Notes: a model not told the origin generated them from the sequence alone. A stretch of 64,000 nt of DNA from CBDFKQ01 sp965248855 (GCA_965248855.1 CBDFKQ010000003.1:62001-126000), one strand, 5' to 3'; shown: positions 42,862-52,363, counted from the first letter of the stretch. Made by a program: numbers and translations.

Positions 42862-44172
42862 ATGAAAGAAACGCATATTCAATTCGACCACGGCTATATT
42901 GTTGAAGAAAAAGTCTTTTTAAAAGGCTATTTAAACTTCCCGGATCGCCAAATAGGTGAAGTTAAAATTAATGAGGAAGCAACTAAAGATTATTTTAAAA
43001 GACGCTTCGAACTTGCAAATCAAAAAGTTGAAGATTTATATACGCTCGTTAATGAAGCGCAAAATAAAGGTTCCTATTTAATGAAATTAATTCATTTAAG
43101 GCAATACCTATCTGAATTTGATGGCCTTGGAAATTTTGCCTTATTATTTAAAAAACTCGACGAATTAGAAGAAAGCCTTAAAACACAAGTTTCGCAAAAT
43201 CGTGTCAGAAACTTAGAAATTAAACGTGCTCTCATTGAAGAGGCTGTAGATCTTGCCAAGCTCAATGATGATTGGAAGGAAGCTTCAGAAATAGCCAAGG
43301 AATTAAAAATGAAATGGATAAAAACCGGATCCGTACCAAAGGAAATGGAAGAAGCCATTGAAGACGAATTTCAAAAGTATTTAAAAGTATTTTTCGAAAA
43401 TAGAAAAGAACATTTTGACAGCAAACTTAAAGTTACAAGAGACAGAATAAATCACTATACAAATATTATAGATGAAGCCCATAAAATAAAATATTCACAA
43501 ATATGGGACGAAACCGCCGACAGGTTTAAAAAACTTCATGAAGAATGGAAAACCATTGGTAAAATTCCTCATAAGAAGGCTACAAGAATGTGGGAAAGGT
43601 TTAGAGAAGCCAGTGATTTATTTTTTGAGAAGTATAAAGCCGTTAAGGGAATTCCAAATAAGCCCAGAGTTCAAAAAGCTGATCCTAAGGTATTATTGCA
43701 AGAAAAAATTTGCTCCGAGGTAGAAAGCTTTTTAAGTAAAAATGAAGTGCCTATAGAAGATGCAGCCATTAAGACAAAAGACTTAATGATGAAATGGAGA
43801 AATGTTGGTATCCATCCTAAAATGCAAAATAGAGACCTTCAGGAGCGCTTCAGAAACGCATGCGATAAAATATTCGAAACCAATTATCTGGTGAGAGTTA
43901 TTAAAAGAAAACATCCTTCCTTTGATGATAAACCTCGTGCCGACCAATTAAGAATACAAATAGCAGTAATGAATGATTTGATTAGAAAGGATAAAATGCA
44001 ACTGGAACAATATGAATATGAAGGGAGAAGCATGAATGCCGGCATGAACAGAAATTTAGTAATGGATAAAGAATTACAAACAAAATTAAATATTCAAAAA
44101 CGAAAAATTTCCGTTAAGGAAACTTTATTAGACCAGTATAAACAAGAATTAACAGGTATCAAAATCAAATAA
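42862..44172 (+). CDS. DUF349 repeat protein
   Basis: 436 residues, almost entirely helical and highly charged. Repeated units carry the DUF349 pattern W-K-x-I/T-G followed by W-x-R-F/E-R-F: W-K-T-I-G-K-I-P-H-K-K, R-M-W-E-R-F-R-E-A, W-R-N-V-G-I-H-P, L-Q-E-R-F-R-N-A. Family members are widespread in Bacteroidota and associated with nucleic acids or the cell envelope; the function here is unknown. Confidence 0.88.
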   Translation: MKETHIQFDHGYIVEEKVFLKGYLNFPDRQIGEVKINEEATKDYFKRRFELANQKVEDLYTLVNEAQNKGSYLMKLIHLRQYLSEFDGLGNFALLFKKLDELEESLKTQVSQNRVRNLEIKRALIEEAVDLAKLNDDWKEASEIAKELKMKWIKTGSVPKEMEEAIEDEFQKYLKVFFENRKEHFDSKLKVTRDRINHYTNIIDEAHKIKYSQIWDETADRFKKLHEEWKTIGKIPHKKATRMWERFREASDLFFEKYKAVKGIPNKPRVQKADPKVLLQEKICSEVESFLSKNEVPIEDAAIKTKDLMMKWRNVGIHPKMQNRDLQERFRNACDKIFETNYLVRVIKRKHPSFDDKPRADQLRIQIAVMNDLIRKDKMQLEQYEYEGRSMNAGMNRNLVMDKELQTKLNIQKRKISVKETLLDQYKQELTGIKIK

Positions 44173-44201
44173 TCTATTCTTACAGAAAAGAATATTAATG
44201 A

Positions 44202-44234
44202 TTTGTTTTCTAAGAAGATTTTTTTTTATCTTTG
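44202..44234 (+). promoter_or_regulatory. Bacteroidota-type promoter of the DUF2795 gene
   Basis: TTTG at 44202-44205 and TATCTTTG at 44227-44234, 21 bases apart, match the -33/-7 consensus. The predicted start lies about 20 bases before the ATG at 44260. Confidence 0.75.
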
Positions 44235-44259
44235 CGGACTTTTTTAATTATATAAAACT

Positions 44260-44481
44260 ATGTATTGGACACTAGAATTAGCATCGTATCTTGAAGACGC
44301 TCCTTGGCCGGCCACAAAAGACGAACTAATTGATTTTGCAATTCGTTCGGGAGCTCCTTCAGAAGTGGTAGAAAATTTACAGGAATTGGAAGATGATGGC
44401 CAACCTTATGAAAGCATTGAGGAAATTTGGCCTGACTATCCAACAAAAGATGATTTTTTCTTTAATGAAGATGAATATTAA
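44260..44481 (+). CDS. DUF2795 family protein
   Basis: 73 residues, acidic, with the well-conserved M-Y-W-T-L-E-L-A-S-Y-L-E-D-A-P-W-P-A-T-K and W-P-D-Y-P-T-K-D-D-F-F-F-N-E-D-E-Y. The family is small and common in Bacteroidota but has no established function. A strong promoter lies directly upstream, suggesting high expression. Confidence 0.9.
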   Translation: MYWTLELASYLEDAPWPATKDELIDFAIRSGAPSEVVENLQELEDDGQPYESIEEIWPDYPTKDDFFFNEDEY

Positions 44482-44493
44482 ATTATAATATTT

Positions 44494-44572
44494 AAAAACT
44501 GTTAAAATTAATTTCTCAAACCAAAACGTTGCTTTTAACGTAGATTTGAACAAAAATATTTTAACAGTTTTT
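44494..44572. terminator. 15-bp-arm hairpin between DUF2795 and the MFS gene, with a promoter box in its loop
   Basis: AAAAACTGTTAAAAT (44494-44508) is the exact complement of ATTTTAACAGTTTTT (44558-44572), followed by T and then the ATG at 44575. The 49-base loop contains TAGATTTG (44541-44548), a -7 box. The structure could terminate the upstream transcript, while a new transcript for the MFS gene starts in the distal arm. Confidence 0.65.
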
Positions 44573-44574
44573 TT

Positions 44575-45675
44575 ATGATCTCTCTCGAAAAACCCACACA
44601 AGAATTTCCTGTATTTTGGAAACAAATTTTCTTATTAATCGCCCTTGAAGGAGCTGTTACTATCGGATGGTTTGCTTATGAAAAATATCAACCTATTTTG
44701 CTTGGCAAATATCATTTTGAACAGCTGGCTACACTTTTAGTTGTTGCCCAAGGCTTATTGGGTGCTATTTTCAATCCTTTATCCGGTTACTACGCCGATA
44801 AAATGTATAAAAAATTAGGTTCGAAATTTCCTGTAATCATTGCAGGCATTACATTTGCTGCTATAATTTTTATGGCTGTAAGCATAGTTTTATTAGCTGA
44901 CAGCAATAGCCCTTTCAGATTTGCTTTACCATTTTTGGTAATTTTATGGTTGGCCGCAATGAGCACATTTCATAGTCCTGCTGTATCCTTAGTAGAATCA
45001 CTGGCTCCAAAAGAAAAAATCCCTTACATTTCTGCTTTATTGGTTATTGTTTTTGGTTTGGTATATGCTATCGGCCCTGTTGTAGTTTTACTTTTAAATA
45101 CTATTGGTTTAACAGCAACATTTATTTTAGGGGGTTTACTTTTAGCAATTACAGGTTATGCCTTAAAAAATGGTATAGAAAATGATAAAATTTATAAGAT
45201 TCATGCCCGAAATGAATCATATACCCAAAAACACATTCCCACCAACCCATCAGTATTATCATTATTGGGTTTTTTTATAGGTTTATGCAAAGCCATTACA
45301 TTATTTGTTTTACCTGTATTAATTTCCCGTTATTTAAATCTTTCTATATTATATACAGAAGCCATTACAATGGCGAGTGCTGCATTAATAGCATTACCTG
45401 TGAGTAAGTTTATAGAAAAATTCGGTGAAAATAAATTGTTAATTGCAGGTTGCATTATGAGTATAATTTGTTTTTTTGTCGGCTATTTTTTCCGACAACA
45501 AATGGTAAGTTATGTTGTAATAATTATGTCGGGCTTTATTTATGGAACGTTGGCAGTCAGTGCACTTCCATTTGTATTAAACAGAACCTCTCCACAAGAA
45601 ACAGGTTCAGGCATGGGATTATTTTATGGTGGGGTTGCAGCTGCTTCAGCCAGTATATCATTACTTTTCTTATAA
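44575..45675 (+). CDS. Major facilitator superfamily transporter
   Basis: 366 residues with about eleven to twelve membrane helices. The loop after helix two reads G-Y-Y-A-D-K-M-Y-K-K-L-G, a form of the MFS A-motif. A central polar loop (about 200-220) divides the two halves. The substrate cannot be inferred. The leader is at most ~20 bases if the TAGATTTG box at 44541 is used. Confidence 0.85.
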   Translation: MISLEKPTQEFPVFWKQIFLLIALEGAVTIGWFAYEKYQPILLGKYHFEQLATLLVVAQGLLGAIFNPLSGYYADKMYKKLGSKFPVIIAGITFAAIIFMAVSIVLLADSNSPFRFALPFLVILWLAAMSTFHSPAVSLVESLAPKEKIPYISALLVIVFGLVYAIGPVVVLLLNTIGLTATFILGGLLLAITGYALKNGIENDKIYKIHARNESYTQKHIPTNPSVLSLLGFFIGLCKAITLFVLPVLISRYLNLSILYTEAITMASAALIALPVSKFIEKFGENKLLIAGCIMSIICFFVGYFFRQQMVSYVVIIMSGFIYGTLAVSALPFVLNRTSPQETGSGMGLFYGGVAAASASISLLFL

Positions 45676-45697
45676 AAAAAGCTTAAATATTTCATTC

Positions 45698-45730
45698 TTT
45701 TGAAAATCAGTTCCTTCGCGAGTATCTTTG
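45698..45730 (+). promoter_or_regulatory. Bacteroidota-type promoter of the DEAD-box helicase gene
   Basis: TTTTG at 45698-45702 and TATCTTTG at 45723-45730 are 20 bases apart, matching the -33/-7 consensus; the ATG follows 21 bases later at 45752. Confidence 0.75.
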
Positions 45731-45751
45731 TATTAAAAAAAGAGTAAAAAT

Positions 45752-47098
45752 ATGGAGGAGGGACTGAAAGATGAAATAAATGAAATTAAAAATGTTTCAT
45801 TTAAAGATTTTAAGTTAAATAAACAATTATGGGATGCTGTGGAAGAGGCGGGATATATAACACCTACCGAAATTCAGCGCAAGGCAATACCATTGGCTTT
45901 AAGTGGACATGATGTTTTAGGTATTGCCCAAACAGGAACAGGAAAAACTGCAGCTTATCTGTTGCCAATTTTAATGAAAATTAAATATGCTCAAGGTAAT
46001 TTCCCAAAAGCACTTATACTTGCACCTACACGTGAACTTGCCATTCAAATAAGTGAAAGTGTAGCACAACTCGCAAAGAATACAGATATAAGGCATGTAG
46101 TAGTGTATGGAGGGATAGGAATGCAAGCCCAAATTGCTTCGATAAAAGCAGGTGTTGATATTATAATTGCTACCCCGGGTAGGATGCTTGATATTTATTT
46201 AAAGGGGGAATTGATCCTAAAAGAAGTTAAAAGCCTTATTTTAGATGAAGCAGATAAAATAATGGATATGGGCTTTATGCCACAAATCCGAAAAGTGCTG
46301 GAAGTAATTCCTAAAAAACGACAAAATCTTTTATTTTCCGCCACATTTTCTGAAAGGGTAGAAAAACTTTCAGAAGAATTCTTAGAATTCCCCATTAAAA
46401 TAGAAGTTGCCCCACAAGCTACCACAGCTGATAATGTTGAGCAAATTTTATATCAGGTTCCTAATCTAAAAACAAAAATCAACCTTCTTGAATTGCTTTT
46501 GCAAAATATAGAATATAAAAGAGTAATTATTTTTTGCAGAACCCGTTTAACAGCAGAAAATACTTTTAAATATCTCGAACGCAAATTTAAAGCTGATGAA
46601 ATACGGGTTATTCATGCCAATAAAGGGCAAAATACTCGTATTAATTCTATAGATGCATTTAAAGAAGGGAATGTAAGAGTTTTAGTAGCTACTGATGTAG
46701 CAGCAAGGGGTATTGATGTAACATTGGTAAGCCATGTAATTAATTTTGATGTTCCTTTAATTTATGAAGATTATGTGCACAGGATTGGGAGAACAGGGAG
46801 GGCTTTTAATTCGGGTGTGGCCATTACATTTGCAAATATTGCTGAAGAATATCATATAAAAAAGATTGAAGAAATAATTAGAATGGAAATTCCATGGAGG
46901 AAACTTCCGGAAGAACTCCACATTGAAGAAACTCCTTTCGTCGAAAACCAGGAAATGCTAATGGAACTGGATCATTACAAAAGAAAGAATGATCCGGATT
47001 TTTTAGGTGCTTTCCATGAAAAGAAAAAGAAAAATTTACCAAGGGAAAATCTTAAGCCACGCCAGGTAGAAGCAAAAAACAGAAAGCGTAGAAAATAA
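45752..47098 (+). CDS. DEAD-box ATP-dependent RNA helicase
   Basis: 448 residues. Motifs in order: Q-motif (T-P-T-E-I-Q), I A-Q-T-G-T-G-K-T, Ia P-T-R-E-L-A, II L-D-E-A-D (Ala replaces the usual internal order only as DEAD), III S-A-T, V A-T-D-V-A-A-R-G-I-D and VI H-R-I-G-R-T-G-R. A basic C-terminal tail (about 400-448) likely binds RNA, as in RhlE-type enzymes. Likely acts in ribosome assembly or RNA decay. The hydrolase gene follows five bases after the stop. Confidence 0.95.
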   Translation: MEEGLKDEINEIKNVSFKDFKLNKQLWDAVEEAGYITPTEIQRKAIPLALSGHDVLGIAQTGTGKTAAYLLPILMKIKYAQGNFPKALILAPTRELAIQISESVAQLAKNTDIRHVVVYGGIGMQAQIASIKAGVDIIIATPGRMLDIYLKGELILKEVKSLILDEADKIMDMGFMPQIRKVLEVIPKKRQNLLFSATFSERVEKLSEEFLEFPIKIEVAPQATTADNVEQILYQVPNLKTKINLLELLLQNIEYKRVIIFCRTRLTAENTFKYLERKFKADEIRVIHANKGQNTRINSIDAFKEGNVRVLVATDVAARGIDVTLVSHVINFDVPLIYEDYVHRIGRTGRAFNSGVAITFANIAEEYHIKKIEEIIRMEIPWRKLPEELHIEETPFVENQEMLMELDHYKRKNDPDFLGAFHEKKKKNLPRENLKPRQVEAKNRKRRK

Positions 47099-47103
47099 CT
47101 ATT

Positions 47104-48060
47104 ATGCCCTTAATTAACCAACCAGATTACAAACCACCATTTCTTTTATTTAACGGCCATTTACAAACTATATATCCAAGCCTGTTTAGAAGTGTTAAAG
47201 TTAATTATGAGCGTGAAAGAATTAAAACGCCTGACGATGATTTTTTAGATTTAGATTGGAGCAGGGTTTTATATTCAAAGAAACTTGTAATTCTTTCACA
47301 TGGCTTAGAAGGTGATAGCAATAGGCAATACATTATTGGAATGGTTAATCATTTAAATAAAGATGGTTATGATGCCCTTGCATGGAATTATAGAGGATGC
47401 AGCGGTGAAATGAACAAAAATTTCAGATTTTATCACAGCGGTTCATCTGACGATTTAAAATTTGTAATTGATTATATTTTAACTAATTACGATTATGATG
47501 AGATTTATTTAATCGGTTTCAGTTTGGGTGGAAACATTACACTAAAGTATATTGGTGAAACAGGAAAAGATATCGATAAGAGAATTAAAAAGGGAATGGC
47601 TATTTCAGTTCCTTGTGATTTATCCGGAAGTGCTAAAAAGATGACTTTATTATCCAATAAAATTTATATGCAAAGGTTTATTAATCAATTGAAAAAGAAA
47701 CTGATTGCAAAAAAAAAACAATATCCCGATAAAATAAATATTGATAATTACCACCTGATTAAAAGTTTTCATCAATTTGATGACCAATATACAGCGCCCA
47801 TTCACGGCTTTAAAGATGCCAAAGAATATTATTTATTAAACAGTTCAATTTATTTTTTGGATAACGTTGCGATTCCGATCCTAATACTCAATGCGAAAAA
47901 CGATCCTTTTCTTTCAAGCGGATGCTTTCCTTATAAACAGGCAAAAAATTCCAAATTTTTATTTTTAGAAACTCCGCAACAAGGCGGCCATTGTGGTTTC
48001 CCTTATAAAAAGGGTTTGTCCTATTCAGAGAAAAGAGCTCTGGAGTGGATTGAAAATTAA
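47104..48060 (+). CDS. Alpha/beta-fold hydrolase, YheT/ABHD family
   Basis: 318 residues. The N-terminal F-N-G-H-L-Q-T-I-Y-P is diagnostic of the COG0429 (YheT) group. The nucleophile elbow is G-F-S-L-G-G-N-I-T, the acid is probably in N-A-K-N-D-P-F, and the His lies in G-G-H-C-G-F. Likely an esterase of unknown substrate. It follows the helicase by five bases and converges with 48067-49470. Confidence 0.9.
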   Translation: MPLINQPDYKPPFLLFNGHLQTIYPSLFRSVKVNYERERIKTPDDDFLDLDWSRVLYSKKLVILSHGLEGDSNRQYIIGMVNHLNKDGYDALAWNYRGCSGEMNKNFRFYHSGSSDDLKFVIDYILTNYDYDEIYLIGFSLGGNITLKYIGETGKDIDKRIKKGMAISVPCDLSGSAKKMTLLSNKIYMQRFINQLKKKLIAKKKQYPDKINIDNYHLIKSFHQFDDQYTAPIHGFKDAKEYYLLNSSIYFLDNVAIPILILNAKNDPFLSSGCFPYKQAKNSKFLFLETPQQGGHCGFPYKKGLSYSEKRALEWIEN

Positions 48061-48066
48061 GTATTT

Positions 48067-49470
48067 TTATTCGGCCGCATCAACTTTCTTTTTGTTGAAA
48101 AATCCAAACCTCATACCAAAGTAAAAATCTAATCCGGAAGGTTTACCAATCCCCAATAACCCTGCTACATTATCAGAACCAACATACAATGGGCCAAATC
48201 TTAATGCAGTACCCAATGCAAAATTCTTATAATTATTCATTAAAATAAGTGGTAAGCTAAATTCGAATCCTTTCATTTGAACCCTTGGAGTTACAGAAAA
48301 CAATGAATTCTGCCTGGAAGATATTGCCGTTTTAGACCTCATATTTTGTATTAAGGTAGCATTTACATATATCTTTTTAATAATTTTATAATCAAATGTC
48401 AAATTTAAAGTGGTGGGTAAACCGCTTTTAAAAGAATTACTTTTCTCATTAGGCTGAACGTTAAGTACCTGATTAAATAAATGAACAATACTATCTCCGG
48501 AACTATTATAGGCCTTATTTACATCATCTAAAGTAATTTTTTTATTCGACCTCTCTATTGAATAATTAAAAACATCCTGATCACTTTTATATTTAATGCT
48601 TCCAATATCAACCAATGACAAACCTAATTTAAATGTATAATCATCATCGCTGCTTTTTCTGTTTTCATAAGATAATCCCAAATCAGCACCCCAGCCCTTT
48701 CCCGGCATTCCACCGCCGGTAAGCCAATCACTTTTTGATCCTCTGTCTCCTACCCAATTAGTATATCCGTAATTCACATTAATATGTTGGATATTTGCTA
48801 CAGTTTGTTCAGAAGAACTGGTGATTTCTTTATTTAATGTAAAGGTCAAATCTTGCGAATTAAGGTGGGCGGAATATATACCAACAAGGTGCTTTAAAGT
48901 AATTCCTCCTCTTATCACATGTCGTTCAGTTTCAAGTATTTTATGACCATACACCACACCTATTTCCGAAAAAACATTAACATTAAAATTCAGATTAGTA
49001 TTCCGGTTCAATTTATTTAAATATTGATCAGCGTTTGAATTATTTGCCAATTGTTCAGCAATAATTTCCGAAATATTACTTCCCTGAATGTTACCGCGCG
49101 TTCTTGAAACTAAACCTACATCTATTTTAGAATTTACCTTAAACATAAATGAAGGCAATTTTAATTCCGCATAAATATTTGCCATTTTAGGTTTCCCATT
49201 TTTATCTCGCTGTAAGGTGGTTTCATCAAAAACAAGATTATTGCTATAAATAGATCCGTTAAATTTTACATAGTTATTATTCACCCCCATTTGCACTGAA
49301 AATAATTTAATAAACACTTTGTAAGGAGAACCCGAAACGAATGATGGATTTAAATATAAGGCATCTGTACCACTATAGTTACTGTTACTTATTCCCAGCA
49401 TTTGTTGAGCTGAAATTTTATTATTTATTAAAATACAAATAAATAATAATGTAATAATTTTTAATTTCAT
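48067..49470 (-). CDS. DUF5723 family outer-membrane protein
   Basis: 467 residues with signal peptide 1-21 (ending I-S-A-Q-Q). The start Q-M-L-G-I-S-N-S-N-Y-S-G-T-D-A-L-Y-L-N-P-S and the later beta-strand pattern, ending in aromatic-rich F-Y-F-G-M-R-F-G-F-F, match DUF5723, which resembles porin or PorP-like barrels. Function unknown. Ends six bases from the hydrolase gene in convergent orientation. Confidence 0.82.
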   Translation of the reverse strand: MKLKIITLLFICILINNKISAQQMLGISNSNYSGTDALYLNPSFVSGSPYKVFIKLFSVQMGVNNNYVKFNGSIYSNNLVFDETTLQRDKNGKPKMANIYAELKLPSFMFKVNSKIDVGLVSRTRGNIQGSNISEIIAEQLANNSNADQYLNKLNRNTNLNFNVNVFSEIGVVYGHKILETERHVIRGGITLKHLVGIYSAHLNSQDLTFTLNKEITSSSEQTVANIQHINVNYGYTNWVGDRGSKSDWLTGGGMPGKGWGADLGLSYENRKSSDDDYTFKLGLSLVDIGSIKYKSDQDVFNYSIERSNKKITLDDVNKAYNSSGDSIVHLFNQVLNVQPNEKSNSFKSGLPTTLNLTFDYKIIKKIYVNATLIQNMRSKTAISSRQNSLFSVTPRVQMKGFEFSLPLILMNNYKNFALGTALRFGPLYVGSDNVAGLLGIGKPSGLDFYFGMRFGFFNKKKVDAAE

Positions 49471-49633
49471 GCCCGTTATAAAAATAAAATAATAAAATTG
49501 TTAATGATTTTTTAGATATTAAAGTAACCCGACATCAAATATTAATTTTCTTAAAAGTTTGTTTTACTTTGCTGAAACTAATTTTTAATCTAAAAGGTTA
49601 TAAAAAAATAAAAGGTCCTTAAAATATACTTAT

Positions 49634-49969
49634 ATGGGAAAAGCAATTGAAATTACAGATGCAAATTTTAATGAAATAGTAAATTCAGGTAAAACTGTTT
49701 TAATAGATTTTTGGGCAGATTGGTGCGGACCTTGTGTAATGTTGGCTCCAACAATTGAAGAATTGGCTAATGAATATGAAGGTAAAGCGATTATAGCAAA
49801 ACTTGATGTTCAAGAAAACTCCAGCGTTCCCGCTCAATTTGGTGTTCGTAATATACCTACTTTGTTATTTTTTAAAGATGGTAAGTTGGTCGATAAGCAA
49901 GTTGGTGTAGTTCCAAAACAAGTATTAGCAGAAAAACTTAATAAAGCCATGACAGCTGAAACTGTTTAA
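49634..49969 (+). CDS. trxA: Thioredoxin
   Basis: 111 residues, cytoplasmic. Active site W-C-G-P-C (C31, C34), buried Asp in L-I-D-F-W, and cis-Pro in R-N-I-P-T-L. General disulfide reductase. A single-gene unit with its own terminator (49987-50018). Confidence 0.96.
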   Translation: MGKAIEITDANFNEIVNSGKTVLIDFWADWCGPCVMLAPTIEELANEYEGKAIIAKLDVQENSSVPAQFGVRNIPTLLFFKDGKLVDKQVGVVPKQVLAEKLNKAMTAETV

Positions 49970-50270
49970 CTTATAATTTTATAATTAAAACCTCAAACTT
50001 TAAATGGTTTGAGGTTTTTTTGTTTTATAATCTCTAATAATTAATGTAATCCGTTTACAGTTAATATATTTAAACTTTTAATAATTGCATTTAAAGTTAA
50101 ATATTTAAAATATCTAAATAACGATATTGATAAATTGATAAATTGATAATTAAAATAAAATTTAATTTAATTATTCATCGGTCCCTCCTATTGTTATAAC
50201 TTTACCATTATTTTTTACAAAACACTTTTTTGATTTTTTATTTGTTATGAATGTATAACAAATTTTATTT
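49970..50270. promoter_or_regulatory. ribBA leader with TTGATAAA repeats and the inverted TATCAATATCRTT motif
   Basis: After the trxA terminator, 50119-50150 contains TAACGATATTGATAAATTGA continuing with two more 8-base TTGATAAA-like units. Its reverse complement matches the gyrA leader at 38469-38490 with one difference in 22. No FMN-riboswitch-like conserved blocks were recognised in the leader. Confidence 0.45.
49987..50018 (+). terminator. Terminator after trxA
   Basis: AAAACCTCAAAC (49987-49998) pairs with GTTTGAGGTTTT (50007-50018), followed by a T-run. Eight-base loop; classical intrinsic form. Confidence 0.9.
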
Positions 50271-51503
50271 ATGGAAATTGATACTACTACTGAAGTTAAA
50301 ATAGATACTATTGAAGAAGCAATTAAAGCTATTAAAAATGGAGAAATTATAATTGTTGTTGATGACGAAAGCAGGGAAAATGAAGGTGACATGATTGTTG
50401 CATCTGAAAAAATTACACCAGAAATAGTTAACTTTTTAGAAAAAAATGCACGTGGCCTATTATGCATTTCATTGACAGCCGATCGTTGTGATGCACTTGG
50501 CTTAGATATGATGGTAGGTAAAAACACATCCACTCATTCTACACCCTTTACCGTTTCAGTTGATTTATTGGGTAATGGCTGCACAACAGGAATTTCTGCT
50601 TCTGACAGATCAAAAACGATTCAAGCCCTTGTTGATCCAAACACCAACCCTGAAGAATTAGGCAAACCCGGACATATTTTTCCATTAAGATACCGGGAAG
50701 GTGGCGTTTTAAGACGAACAGGGCATACCGAAGCCGCTTTAGATTTTGCAGAGCTTGCAGGTTTATATCCGTCAGGCGTGCTTATTGAAGTTAAAAGTGA
50801 AGATGGTGATATGGCCCGATTACCTGAATTAAGAACAATCGCCGATAAATTCGGATTGAAACTGGTAACAATAAAAGCCTTAATAGAATACCGGTTAAAA
50901 AAAGAAAGCATGATTAAAAGGGAGATCGGTGTGGATATGCCAACGGCATTCGGCCACTTCGATTTAATTGCTTTTAATCAAATCAACACAGGAGAGATCC
51001 ATCTTGCATTAATAAAAGGAAAGTGGGAACCCGATGAACCTGTTTTAGTTCGTGTTCACTCTTCGTGTATGACAGGGGATATATTTGGTTCATGTCGGTG
51101 CGATTGTGGCGGGCAATTACATAAAGCATTGGAAATGGTTGAAAAAGAGGGCAAAGGAGTTGTATTATATATGAATCAGGAAGGTAGGGGAATAGGTTTA
51201 ATTAATAAATTAAAAGCGTATAAACTTCAGGAACAAGGTTTAGATACTGTTCAGGCAAATATAGAATTGGGTTTTAAAATGGATGAAAGGGATTATGGTG
51301 TTGGTGCCCAAATTTTAAGAGATTTAGGAATAGCTAAGCTTCGTTTAATTAGTAATAATCCAAAAAAACGCGCAGGCTTATTGGGTTACGGACTGGAAAT
51401 AATAGAAACCATACCGATTGAAATGACTCCTAACCCACACAATGAAAAGTATTTATTTACAAAAAGGGATAAATTAGGACATGAAATTTTAAAAAATAAA
51501 TAA
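50271..51503 (+). CDS. ribBA: Bifunctional DHBP synthase / GTP cyclohydrolase II
   Basis: 410 residues. Residues 1-205 form DHBP synthase (D-D-E-S-R-E-N-E-G-D and H-T-E-A-A), making the four-carbon riboflavin precursor from ribulose-5-phosphate. Residues about 215-405 form GTP cyclohydrolase II, with the zinc cysteines in S-S-C-M-T-G-D-I-F-G-S-C-R-C-D-C near 263 and N-Q-E-G-R-G-I-G-L. Both active sites look complete. No other rib genes are adjacent. Confidence 0.95.
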   Translation: MEIDTTTEVKIDTIEEAIKAIKNGEIIIVVDDESRENEGDMIVASEKITPEIVNFLEKNARGLLCISLTADRCDALGLDMMVGKNTSTHSTPFTVSVDLLGNGCTTGISASDRSKTIQALVDPNTNPEELGKPGHIFPLRYREGGVLRRTGHTEAALDFAELAGLYPSGVLIEVKSEDGDMARLPELRTIADKFGLKLVTIKALIEYRLKKESMIKREIGVDMPTAFGHFDLIAFNQINTGEIHLALIKGKWEPDEPVLVRVHSSCMTGDIFGSCRCDCGGQLHKALEMVEKEGKGVVLYMNQEGRGIGLINKLKAYKLQEQGLDTVQANIELGFKMDERDYGVGAQILRDLGIAKLRLISNNPKKRAGLLGYGLEIIETIPIEMTPNPHNEKYLFTKRDKLGHEILKNK

Positions 51504-51516
51504 AAAGAAAAAAGAG

Positions 51517-51544
51517 AGAAAGAAGAAAGAAGAAAGAAGAAAGA
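51517..51544. repeat. Heptanucleotide tandem repeat (AGAAAGA)4
   Basis: Four exact units of AGAAAGA in the ribBA-surE spacer, 21 bases before the surE ATG. It could vary in copy number and alter spacing or translation of surE. Confidence 0.8.
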
Positions 51545-51565
51545 AAATAAATATTGAATAAATAA

Positions 51566-52363
51566 ATGAAAGAAAAACCATTAATTTTAGTTTGTAACGA
51601 TGACGGAATAACCTCCAGGGGCATTCGCTTTCTTGTAGAAGCTATGATGCAATTGGGTGAAGTTGTAGTTGTTGCACCCAACAGCCCACAATCAGGTATG
51701 GGTCATGCAATTACTGTTGGAGAAACACTACGATTGGATAAATCCATAGCTTTTGAAAAAGAAAACATACTTGCGTTTGAATGCTCAGGCACCCCGGTGG
51801 ATTGTGTGAAATTAGCAAAACATTATGTGTTGAAAGATAGGCCTGTTGACCTTTTAGTGAGTGGTATAAACCATGGAAGCAACTCATCAATAAGTGTGCT
51901 TTATTCGGGCACCATGTCTGCTGCGATAGAAGGTGCAATAGAAGGCATTCCCTCCATTGGTTTTTCATTGGGCGATCATTCCATGAATGCAGATTTCTCT
52001 CATACATTGCAATTCATTACCTTAATTGCTTCACAAGTGTTAAAATCGTCTTTACCTAAGGGAATTGCATTAAATGTAAATCTCCCGATTAAAAAAGAAG
52101 AAAAAATTAAAGGGATAAGAATTTGCCGCCAGGCTAATGCATATTGGAAAGAAAAATTTGATATCAGAGAAGATCCATATGGCCGACCGTATTTTTGGAT
52201 GGATGGAAATTTATTGAATGAAGACAAAGGAGATGATACCGATGAGTGGGCTTTGGCCAACAATTATGTATCCATAGTTCCTTGTCAGTTTGATATGACT
52301 GCACACCATACCTTGGCTGAATTGAATAATTGGGGGCTTTCTTCTTCAAAAATATTACTCTGA
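51566..52363 (+). CDS. surE: 5'/3'-nucleotidase SurE
   Basis: 265 residues, cytoplasmic. C-N-D-D-G (N11, D12, D13), S-P-Q-S-G-M-G-H and V-S-G-I-N-H-G-S-N give the metal-binding residues of the SurE family. It removes phosphate from nucleoside monophosphates in stationary phase or stress. It starts 62 bases after ribBA and may be co-transcribed. Confidence 0.95.
   Translation: MKEKPLILVCNDDGITSRGIRFLVEAMMQLGEVVVVAPNSPQSGMGHAITVGETLRLDKSIAFEKENILAFECSGTPVDCVKLAKHYVLKDRPVDLLVSGINHGSNSSISVLYSGTMSAAIEGAIEGIPSIGFSLGDHSMNADFSHTLQFITLIASQVLKSSLPKGIALNVNLPIKKEEKIKGIRICRQANAYWKEKFDIREDPYGRPYFWMDGNLLNEDKGDDTDEWALANNYVSIVPCQFDMTAHHTLAELNNWGLSSSKILL

Noticed and set aside
50119..50150. CRISPR-like or replication-origin iterons before ribBA
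   Set aside because: Only about three short AT-rich units, no spacers, and no replication gene nearby; a regulatory motif is more plausible.
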